Positions 55,220 to 62,027 of a DNA stretch of 64,000 nt are shown here, one piece after another. The translations under genes were made by a program, and so were the position numbers. This DNA is from Haloflavibacter putidus (GTDB taxonomy: Bacteria > Bacteroidota > Bacteroidia > Flavobacteriales > Flavobacteriaceae). Location: positions 1 to 64,000 of the forward strand of contig NZ_VIAR01000010.1 of assembly GCF_006546625.1 (NCBI RefSeq), given 5' to 3'. Below the pieces are notes generated by a model. The model worked only from the letters and a program-made list of their open reading frames with translations. It did not search any database and was not told where the DNA came from. Position 1 is the first letter of the stretch, and each line of letters starts with the position of its first letter.

Positions 55220-55944
55220 TACATTTTTTCTAAGAATGAAGATTTTTTATTGCGCGACACCGGTATTTTCTTTCCGTTATCTAACATTACATAACCTTCT
55301 TGTTTTAAATATTCTCGTATGCGTTTCATATTTACCACATAAGAATTATGTACGCGGTAAAACTTATCTTCTGGTAAAATTGCCTGAATTTCTTTTAATT
55401 TTTTGCTCACAAACAAAGACTTTTCGTCTTCTAAAAATATCCTGCAATAATTGCCGTCGCTCTCGCAATACAAGACTTCTTCGGGATGCAGAAAAACCAG
55501 TTTCCCGTCAACGGGAATAGCTACACGTTTGTTAGAATTAGAAAGATCAAGTAAACTCTCTTCTAACAAATCTTTTACTTTAGGAGCTTTTCTTGCTTTT
55601 ATTTTTTCTATTGTAGTGATTAAATCGTCTGAGTCTATTGGTTTTAATAAATAATCTAAGGCACTTTCTTTAATCGCCTTTACTGCGTATTGATCGTAAG
55701 CAGTAACAAAAACTACCTCGAAATTGCGTTCTTCAAAATTTTGTAGAAATTGAAAACCATCCATATTAGGCATTTCAATATCTAAAAAAACACAATCTAT
55801 TGGGTGGTTTTTAAGATAGATCAAAGCCTCTTCAGGATCGGTAAAAAAAGCATCTACTTTTACATTGCTACAAAAACTTTCCAATTCCCACTTTAGGCTT
55901 TTTATAGATTTTAATTCGTCGTCTATGAGGAGTACATTCAACAT
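55219..55944 (-). CDS. LytTR-family response regulator
   Basis: 241 residues. A receiver domain with phosphorylation site Asp55 in VFLDIEMPNMDGF and the conserved Lys in YLLKPIDSDD, followed by a LytTR DNA-binding domain (about 140-240, with EEVLYCESDGNYCRIFLED and FYRVHNSYVVNMKRIREYL). Partner of the adjacent kinase, encoded first. It is divergent from the envelope gene run starting at 56216, which makes those genes natural candidates for control, although I could not point to convincing LytTR sites in the 271-base gap. Confidence 0.93.
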   Translation of the reverse strand: MLNVLLIDDELKSIKSLKWELESFCSNVKVDAFFTDPEEALIYLKNHPIDCVFLDIEMPNMDGFQFLQNFEERNFEVVFVTAYDQYAVKAIKESALDYLLKPIDSDDLITTIEKIKARKAPKVKDLLEESLLDLSNSNKRVAIPVDGKLVFLHPEEVLYCESDGNYCRIFLEDEKSLFVSKKLKEIQAILPEDKFYRVHNSYVVNMKRIREYLKQEGYVMLDNGKKIPVSRNKKSSFLEKM

Positions 55945-56215
55945 GGTCTAAAAGTTTTTTCAGGTATCTGCCCTAATTTACTGAAAATAAATAGAAGTTT
56001 AAACATTTTTGTATAACCGGTTACATTTTACGTATAGATGTATAAATTTTGCGTGTAACTTGTAATTTCTTCCCTAAAAAAATACGAGAGGTTTAATTTT
56101 CCAATTATACAGCAAACTTCACCAACTATACATTTTTTAGGTGCCATTATATACTTTGTCTTTTATGTAAGCTTTTAAGCTGTGATATTTGGGACAACCT
56201 AAAACACAACACGTT

Positions 56216-57016
56216 ATGCAGAATTTACTGAAAATAGGATTTTTAGGACTTGTCTTCCTACTATTCTATCAACCCGCACAAGGACAGTTTTTAGAAAAAC
56301 TAAAAAAGAAAGTAGAAAAAAAAGCCGAAGATGTAGTCTTAGACAAAAGTGCCAACAAAACCGGAGACGAGGTTGGCAAGGGCATGGATGGTATTTTTAA
56401 TTCTACTAGAAAGAAAAAGAAACGCTCAAAAAAAACTACTGTTAAAAAGGCGCCGCAGAGCACTTATAGTTTTGATTATCGTTATACGATGCAAATGAAA
56501 ACGCAGGATCACGAAATGAACATGGTTTACTTTTTAACTAAAAAAGGAGATTATATGGGCATAGAAACCGGTCCCGCTTCTGTAGGAATGTTTTTAATAA
56601 CAGATGGCGATAGCGATATGCAATATACTTTTATGAATGCCGGCGGAAGAAAAATGATGCAGTCTTCCAGCTTAGACCTCTCGCAAGTGCAAAACCAAGA
56701 TGCAACCAACGATTATACCTATACAGATTTACCCGGAAAAACATTTTTGGGTTACCAATGTAAAGGTAAGCGTTTTGAGAATGAAGACTATAGCATAGAT
56801 TTTTATTACACAACAGACGCACCCGTAAGTATGGTAGGCTTTGGGCAGGATAAAAATACCAATTTTCCAGAGGAGCTAGCTATGGCAGAAAATGCTTTGG
56901 TTATGTATATGAAAATGAAACATAAAAGAAAAAGCAAAAGAAATATGGAAATGCGCTGCGTAGAATTAACCGAAACAGATTATGACTTTTCTACCGGTGG
57001 TTACCAACAGTTTTAA
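56216..57016 (+). CDS. Exported DUF4412-like protein
   Basis: About 266 residues from ATG 56216 (signal peptide MQNLLKIGFLGLVFLLFYQP, cleavage near GQ). A lysine-rich stretch follows (about 25-85), then a domain with STYSFDYRYTMQMKTQDHEM and YSIDFYYTTDAPVSMVGFGQ that fits DUF4412. Role not known. First of six genes in one direction, opposite the LytTR pair. The 55945-56215 gap is AT-rich; its best promoter-like string (TATACTTTG near 56150) is one base longer than consensus. Confidence 0.7.
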   Translation: MQNLLKIGFLGLVFLLFYQPAQGQFLEKLKKKVEKKAEDVVLDKSANKTGDEVGKGMDGIFNSTRKKKKRSKKTTVKKAPQSTYSFDYRYTMQMKTQDHEMNMVYFLTKKGDYMGIETGPASVGMFLITDGDSDMQYTFMNAGGRKMMQSSSLDLSQVQNQDATNDYTYTDLPGKTFLGYQCKGKRFENEDYSIDFYYTTDAPVSMVGFGQDKNTNFPEELAMAENALVMYMKMKHKRKSKRNMEMRCVELTETDYDFSTGGYQQF

Positions 57017-57034
57017 ACGCTAAAGACAAAAATT

Positions 57035-57382
57035 ATGCAAACACAAGCAGAACATAAAATAGAAATTGCAGACAAAGAGAAAAACATTGGCATTATAGCC
57101 TATCTAACCTTAATAGGATTAATTGTAGCCTTTGTGATGAATAATGAAGAAAAAAGCAGTTACGCCCAATACCATATAAAGCAATCTTTAGGATTAATGC
57201 TAAGCGGTCTTGCACTGGGGGTAATTGGCTTAATACCAATTCTAGGCTGGATTGTTTCTATTCTAGGAACTTTCTTTCTTCTTTATTTATGGATTATGGG
57301 ATTGTTAAACGCAATAAATAGCAAACAAAAACCAGTACCTATTTTAGGAACCCATTATGAGAAATGGTTCCAAAACCTATAA
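57035..57382 (+). CDS. DUF4870 / Tic20-like small membrane protein
   Basis: 115 residues with three to four hydrophobic helices. The DUF4870 pattern is clear: KNIGIIAYLTLIGLIVAFVM, the conserved SSYAQYHIKQSLGLML and IPILGWIVSILGTFFLLYLW. These proteins resemble the chloroplast import component Tic20, but their bacterial job is unknown. It follows the DUF4412-like gene by 18 bases. Confidence 0.85.
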   Translation: MQTQAEHKIEIADKEKNIGIIAYLTLIGLIVAFVMNNEEKSSYAQYHIKQSLGLMLSGLALGVIGLIPILGWIVSILGTFFLLYLWIMGLLNAINSKQKPVPILGTHYEKWFQNL

Positions 57383-57421
57383 TTAACGTAAACCTTTAAC
57401 CATTTATAAATCACAAACATT

Positions 57422-57934
57422 ATGAAACTAAAATTATGTATTACCAGCCTTTGCTTACTAATAGGCGGTCTTTTTGTAAGTAACGCCCAAGTAGAAACCA
57501 GAGTTGGCGGTATGTTGGCCTATGGCTCAGAAATAGAAAACTTAGGAATAGGCGCAACAGCAGAGTTTGGCATTTTAGAAAAGTTAAGTATAGCTCCAAG
57601 CTTTGTCTACTATCTCCCTAAAGAAGAAGGTCCTATAAAATGGAACTGGTGGGAGCTTAACGCAGATGCAAATTATTACTTTTTACAAGACGAAGGCTTT
57701 CAGCTTTTTGGTTTGGCTGGTATAAATTACAGTCAAATAGAGGTAAAATCTGATGTGGATTTTGGCCCTTACGGGGGAAGTTATGAAGCTAGCGATGGTA
57801 AAATAGGCCTAAACTTAGGTGCAGGAGTAAACCTAGACTTAGGAGACAACATCATGCCTTTTGCCAATCTTAAATATGTAATAATAGATGATGGCCAGTT
57901 GGTAATTGGTGCCGGTGTGAAGTTTAAAATTTAA
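57422..57934 (+). CDS. Small outer-membrane beta-barrel protein
   Basis: 170 residues. Signal peptide MKLKLCITSLCLLIGGLFVS, cleavage near NAQ. The mature part has about eight amphipathic strands rich in Gly and aromatics (EIENLGIGATAEFGILEKLS, KIGLNLGAGVNLDLGDNIMP) and a strand-like end (QLVIGAGVKFKI), as in OmpX/OmpW-size barrels of the outer membrane beta-barrel (PF13505) type. It probably sits in the outer membrane; ligand or partner unknown. Confidence 0.8.
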   Translation: MKLKLCITSLCLLIGGLFVSNAQVETRVGGMLAYGSEIENLGIGATAEFGILEKLSIAPSFVYYLPKEEGPIKWNWWELNADANYYFLQDEGFQLFGLAGINYSQIEVKSDVDFGPYGGSYEASDGKIGLNLGAGVNLDLGDNIMPFANLKYVIIDDGQLVIGAGVKFKI

Positions 57935-57983
57935 ACTTCCTTTTAGAAAAAATAGAAACTATAAACACATAAAAACAAATACG

Positions 57984-58571
57984 ATGAAATTTATTCGACA
58001 AAATTTAAAAATACTGCTTCTAGCCTTTAGTTTTACTTTTGTAGCTTGTAGCAGTGACGACGATGGTGGCCCTTCCGGACCGGGAGATCCAAATAATGCG
58101 GTAAGCTCTTATGACATAACTATTGAAGGAGTTGGAGAGTACAGCAAAACCTGGAATTTAAACGAAGAATACCAAGATGGTGGTATGTCTGCCGTATATC
58201 TCAACGATCAAGAAGAAGGACAAGAGGTGATAACTGTTTATTTAAATGACCAAACAAACAATTTAAATATGTCTGGCGGTTTAGTATTATCTAACGGACA
58301 GCCGTTACCTTTAGGAGATCTTGATAATGGTTGGAACGAAACATTAGACGTATCCGGTTTGGTTTTTACTTTCGACAGTTATACAAGTGGCTACAGCTCT
58401 CTTTCCGGTACTGTAAGCATTAGCAATTTAGAAGTATTCGATGTCTCTACAGCCGGCGGCGCAGCATCTTTTGATATGCAATTAGACGGAACCTTTGATG
58501 ACATTACTACTCAAGAAGTAGAGCAAATAAATATAACCGGGACATTCCGTTTTAATTCCGGACTATTTTAA
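57984..58571 (+). CDS. Lipoprotein of unknown function
   Basis: 195 residues. Lipoprotein signal with lipobox FVAC (Cys22), followed at once by SSDDDGG; an acidic run just after the cysteine resembles the export signal that sends Bacteroidota lipoproteins to the cell surface. The rest is beta-rich (SSYDITIEGVGEYSKTWNLN ... GTFRFNSGLF) with no family I recognise. Followed by a hairpin at 58595-58633. Confidence 0.75.
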   Translation: MKFIRQNLKILLLAFSFTFVACSSDDDGGPSGPGDPNNAVSSYDITIEGVGEYSKTWNLNEEYQDGGMSAVYLNDQEEGQEVITVYLNDQTNNLNMSGGLVLSNGQPLPLGDLDNGWNETLDVSGLVFTFDSYTSGYSSLSGTVSISNLEVFDVSTAGGAASFDMQLDGTFDDITTQEVEQINITGTFRFNSGLF

Positions 58572-58594
58572 ACAATAATTACAAAACTAAACTT

Positions 58595-58633
58595 ACCCGT
58601 GTCAACCAATAATCTTAGTGTTTTGGCACGGGT
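58595..58633 (+). terminator. Hairpin, probable terminator
   Basis: ACCCGTGTCAA (58595-58605) pairs with TTGGCACGGGT (58623-58633), one G-U pair, across a 17-base loop. The T-run after it is weak (ATTCTCT), so termination may be partial. Confidence 0.55.
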
Positions 58634-58673
58634 ATTCTCTAAACCAATTTAACAACAACAATTAATTTTAAGA

Positions 58674-59378
58674 ATGAAAAAATTAACCTTTATGAAAAGT
58701 AACATTTTTATCTTATGTATCAGTCTATTCGTTTTAACTGCCTGTAGCAGTGATGATGCTACTACTAACCCTGGACCAGACGATTTTAACCTTCTAACTC
58801 CCAACAACAGTAACAATGTAGACTTACTCCCAGAATTAACATGGGAAGCAGCAACACACCCAAATGACGATAATATTACTTACGATGTCTATTTAGGCAC
58901 TCAAAATCCGCCACAAAATATAATTGCTACTAATCATACTTTTAATTTTTTAGATCTAGAAGAAGAGCTAGAGCCAGAAACTACTTATTATTGGCAAGTT
59001 GTAGCTAAAGATAGTAATGACAATACCAGTACAAGTAACTTGGCGTCTTTTACCGTTAGAGAAAAAACTACCGAAGAATTACTAAGAGGCAAATGGTTTT
59101 ACGACAGTATAGAAGGAGAAGAACCCTTAAACACCTGTCAAAAAAATAGCTTTTTAAACTTCAAAGAAAATGGATCTTTAGAAATAAAGCGCTTTAACAT
59201 AAATAACAATCAAGAATGTGTTTTTGACACCTCCATTTTAATGTATCAAACTACAAATGAAATACAGATAGAAGTTTCAATGGGTGAAGTTTCAGAAACC
59301 TGGAACATTGTTAATCTGGATGCTGGAAATTTAAGTATTGATGCTGAAGGTATCCTTTTAAATTTAGTAAAAGAATAA
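58674..59378 (+). CDS. Lipoprotein with fibronectin-III-like and lipocalin-like parts
   Basis: 234 residues (an ATG six codons in at 58692 is also possible). Lipobox LTAC, then SSDDATT, again with acids close behind the lipid cysteine. Residues 38-128 look like a fibronectin-III / Ig-like module of the kind in surface proteins (PELTWEAATHPNDDNITYDV, TTYYWQVVAKDSNDNTSTS). Residues 135-234 begin LLRGKWFYDSIEGEEP, the opening of small lipocalin-like beta barrels. Probably surface-exposed; ligand unknown. Confidence 0.75.
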   Translation: MKKLTFMKSNIFILCISLFVLTACSSDDATTNPGPDDFNLLTPNNSNNVDLLPELTWEAATHPNDDNITYDVYLGTQNPPQNIIATNHTFNFLDLEEELEPETTYYWQVVAKDSNDNTSTSNLASFTVREKTTEELLRGKWFYDSIEGEEPLNTCQKNSFLNFKENGSLEIKRFNINNNQECVFDTSILMYQTTNEIQIEVSMGEVSETWNIVNLDAGNLSIDAEGILLNLVKE

Positions 59379-59407
59379 CTAAAAGGTCATTAAAATAAAG
59401 CTTTATA

Positions 59408-60007
59408 ATGAAATATATGCTAATGCTAAGCACTTTTTGTTTGCTATTTATCAGTCAGTTTTCATACACACAAGACTTACAAGGAAAATGGATTATGGCT
59501 AAGAAAAATAATAAGAACTCTTTTTTAAACGTGCACGTTATGCAGTTTACTAAAGACAGTCTTACGCATTATAATTTTGATCAAAAATTTTCGGCAACAC
59601 GGTATTCCGTAAAGCAAAACCGTATAGAAGTAGATACTGCTGCTATTGGAGGTTTTAGATTTTTAGATGCAGATAGGTTCCGTTTAAAGCCGGAGAGAAT
59701 AAGTGATTCTATAGATTTTGTGAGAATAAAACCTACAGAAACCAATTTGTCTTTCGAACAAATTAAAAAAAAGCACTATGCTATAAATTATAGAGGAAGA
59801 ACGCTTATCACAGATTTTAATGATACTCTAGAAAATAACGGACCAAGCACTCGCTTAGAAAAAATAAGTGACACTTATTTTCTTTCAATTTACAGAAACG
59901 CAAGAAGATTAGGCGCAATACCTATAAAGAAAGCTACTAAACAAGAAATAGTAGTTTACGGTTTCCCCGAAATACCGTATCAAATTTTGGGAGAAGAGAA
60001 ACCATAA
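59408..60007 (+). CDS. Exported protein, lipocalin-like start, function unknown
   Basis: 199 residues. Signal peptide MKYMLMLSTFCLLFISQFSY, cleavage near TQD. The mature protein opens with DLQGKWIMAKKNNKNSFLNV, similar in layout to the second half of the preceding lipoprotein, and stays beta-rich. No catalytic motif. It lies 29 bases after that gene. It holds the only in-gene decamer that reads TTCCGTAAAG in the sense direction (59605). Confidence 0.65.
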   Translation: MKYMLMLSTFCLLFISQFSYTQDLQGKWIMAKKNNKNSFLNVHVMQFTKDSLTHYNFDQKFSATRYSVKQNRIEVDTAAIGGFRFLDADRFRLKPERISDSIDFVRIKPTETNLSFEQIKKKHYAINYRGRTLITDFNDTLENNGPSTRLEKISDTYFLSIYRNARRLGAIPIKKATKQEIVVYGFPEIPYQILGEEKP

Positions 60008-60069
60008 ATTGGCTCTAAAAATTTATTTAACAAGGCTTAATTAACCAAAACTTTTTGCCAAAAAAATAT

Positions 60070-60166
60070 TAAGCACTCCATTACAAGTGAAAGCAAGGAA
60101 TTTGTGTTTTATGTTAGGGAGTATAGTTAGTAATTTGCAATACCTTCGCAATAACTTGGGAGTGCT
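60070..60166 (+). ncRNA. Candidate structured RNA, long interrupted hairpin (6S-like shape)
   Basis: A closing stem AAGCACTCC (60070-60078) / GGAGTGCTT (60158-60166) is followed inward by AAGT/ACTT, then GCAAGG with CCTT(C)GC, then TTGTG/TGCAA with G-U pairs. The internal loops between them are short and roughly equal on both sides. The stem is followed by TTTTT on the plus strand. A rod with symmetric loops is the general shape of 6S RNA, and a flavobacterial 6S family exists, but I cannot match the sequence, see no consensus promoter, and the strand is uncertain. Confidence 0.4.
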
Positions 60167-60580
60167 TTTTAATTATTTGTAAAAAATGCTTCAAGCTTAA
60201 TATGTTTGAAATAAAAAAATATTTTAAAATACAAACTTCATAATTTCTTAAAAAAAAGCTTAGAGCGTAAATTTCATATAAACAGTTTATATTATTTTAG
60301 TTCTTCTTCGGTATAGATAAGTTTTTCTGTACAGAATTTTCATCCCTAAATAGTTTTGGGCTTGCTTCGTTTTAACCTGTATCTTACGAGCGGTAACCAG
60401 AGGAATACACAGTAAAGAAAATGAACAAAGAGTTTATTGGAACGCAAGTTTTCTATTGTCTTATAAATTTTTCAATTAAAAAGCTTATTACTTTTCTAAC
60501 AATTATTAACTAAGTCCTTTCTTACTATTCATAGCCAAAAATTTCGACAAGTTTAGTATTTTTACGCACAAAAATAAGCT
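60167..60580. other. Non-coding AT-rich gap before dgt
   Basis: No gene recognised. TATTTTTA near 60556, one base off the -7 consensus, is the only promoter-like string near the dgt start. Bases 60350-60420 are less AT-rich but give no reading frame or RNA that I know. Confidence 0.5.
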
Positions 60581-61927
60581 ATGAATTGGCAACAACTTCT
60601 CTCTTTAAACCGTTACGGAGATACACAACCGCGTTTACGAAAAGATCAAGACGATACCCGCTTGGGTTTTGAAGTAGATTATGACCGTGTTATTTTTTCT
60701 TCGGCTTTTAGAAGCCTGCAAGATAAAACGCAGGTTATTCCGCTTTCTAAAACAGACTTTGTACATACGCGTTTAACACATAGCTTAGAAGTTTCTGTGG
60801 TGGGCAGATCTTTAGGAAGAAATGTTGGAAAGAAAATCATTGAAAAATATCCTGAACTTTCTAAAACTTACGCCTATAAATTTAACGATTTTGGTGCTAT
60901 TGTAGCAGCTGCTGCTCTAGCACACGATATTGGCAACCCTCCTTTTGGGCATTCTGGAGAGAAAGCAATTGGAGAATATTTTAAATCCGGAAACGGCAAA
61001 CGTTTTAAAGAACAACTTACCGAAAAACAATACCAAGACCTCACTAATTTTGAAGGCAACGCCAACGGTTTTAAACTCTTAACCCAAACCAAAGATGGTA
61101 TAAAAGATGGTTTGAGACTTTCATATGCTACTTTGGGGGCTTTTACAAAATATCCTAAAGAATCTCTACCGCATAAACCAACCAAAATGGTAAGCGACAA
61201 GAAGTTTGGTTTTTTTCAAAGCGAAAAAGATATTTTTGATACCGTTGCCACGGAATTGGGAATGAAAAATGTTTCTAAAGATAACAACATTAGATACGCT
61301 CGGCATCCATTGGCATTTTTGGTAGAAGCCGCAGACGACATTTGCTACACCATTATAGATTTTGAAGACGGCATTAATTTAGGTCTAATTGAAGAAGATG
61401 TAGCTTTAGAGTTTTTAATAAAACTTGTAAAAGACAAAATTTATACAGAAAAATACAACCAATTAACCACCACTAATAGCAGATTAGGTTATCTACGATC
61501 TCTTGCCATTAGCACTTTAATAGAGGAAGCAGAAAGAGTCTTTATGGAAAATGAAACTGCTATCTTAAATGGTAATTTTGATACTGCTCTTTTAAAGAAG
61601 ACAAGATTTACCGCGCAAATAGATGACATTCTCAGCATTAGCAGACAAAAAATCTATGAAAGCAAAGAAGTAACAGAAAAAGAAATTGCCGGTTATAAAA
61701 TAATTGCTACCCTCTTAGATGCCTACACCAAAGCTATAGAAAACAGCATCAATCAAAATTCTGGAAATTACGACAAATTGCTTTATAAAAATTTTCTAAA
61801 AGACATTCCTTTAGAAAAAACAGATACTTATACTTGGTTAATATCTTTGTGTAGTCAAGTCGCCGCTTTAACAGATGGCAATGCGTTACGAGATTACAAA
61901 AAATTATCTGGATTACACGTTTTTTAA
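60581..61927 (+). CDS. dgt: Deoxyguanosinetriphosphate triphosphohydrolase (HD domain)
   Basis: 448 residues. Splits dGTP (or other dNTPs) to the nucleoside and triphosphate, controlling dNTP pools. HD-domain metal site: RLTHSLEVSVVGRSLGRNV supplies the first His and AAALAHDIGNPPFGHSGEKA the His-Asp pair; the N-terminal YDRVIFSSAFRSLQDKTQV and the HPLAFLVEAADDICYTIID segment are family signatures. A single gene, with no anti-phage partner genes beside it. Confidence 0.93.
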   Translation: MNWQQLLSLNRYGDTQPRLRKDQDDTRLGFEVDYDRVIFSSAFRSLQDKTQVIPLSKTDFVHTRLTHSLEVSVVGRSLGRNVGKKIIEKYPELSKTYAYKFNDFGAIVAAAALAHDIGNPPFGHSGEKAIGEYFKSGNGKRFKEQLTEKQYQDLTNFEGNANGFKLLTQTKDGIKDGLRLSYATLGAFTKYPKESLPHKPTKMVSDKKFGFFQSEKDIFDTVATELGMKNVSKDNNIRYARHPLAFLVEAADDICYTIIDFEDGINLGLIEEDVALEFLIKLVKDKIYTEKYNQLTTTNSRLGYLRSLAISTLIEEAERVFMENETAILNGNFDTALLKKTRFTAQIDDILSISRQKIYESKEVTEKEIAGYKIIATLLDAYTKAIENSINQNSGNYDKLLYKNFLKDIPLEKTDTYTWLISLCSQVAALTDGNALRDYKKLSGLHVF

Positions 61928-62027
61928 AAAAGTGTAGTAAAAAAAACATTTTTAACAATTGTTAAGTAGGAATACCATATTTATTTGTATATTTTTAGCG
62001 AAAATTTAACATTTCAAAACTTAAATT

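Larger units (their letters stand above)
549..59614. repeat. Dispersed decamer TTCCGTAAAG / CTTTACGGAA, 20 copies
   Basis: Exact copies read as TTCCGTAAAG on + start at 4142, 7166, 12394, 13621, 17018, 35507, 40354, 45364, 46382, 46491, 48107, 53106 and 59605. Copies read as CTTTACGGAA start at 549, 2836, 24676, 33168, 38935, 49385 and 53067. Ten are intergenic and ten lie inside genes. In nine of those ten genes the sense strand reads CTTTACGGAA, in all three reading frames. Several intergenic copies extend to the near-palindrome TTTCC-GTAAA-GGAAA. With about 36 percent G+C, chance predicts roughly 0.1-0.3 copies in 64 kb. The list was made by eye, so one or two sites could be missing. Confidence 0.8.

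Noticed and set aside
55945-56215. Possible LytTR binding repeats between the regulator and the envelope block.
   Set aside because: A/T-rich words such as cgtatagatg and gtataaccg recur loosely, but the spacing and conservation expected of LytTR sites were not met.
61952-61965. TTAACAATTGTTAA palindrome before the M36 protease gene.
   Set aside because: A 14-bp AT-only palindrome is not rare in this DNA; recorded only in the gene entry.
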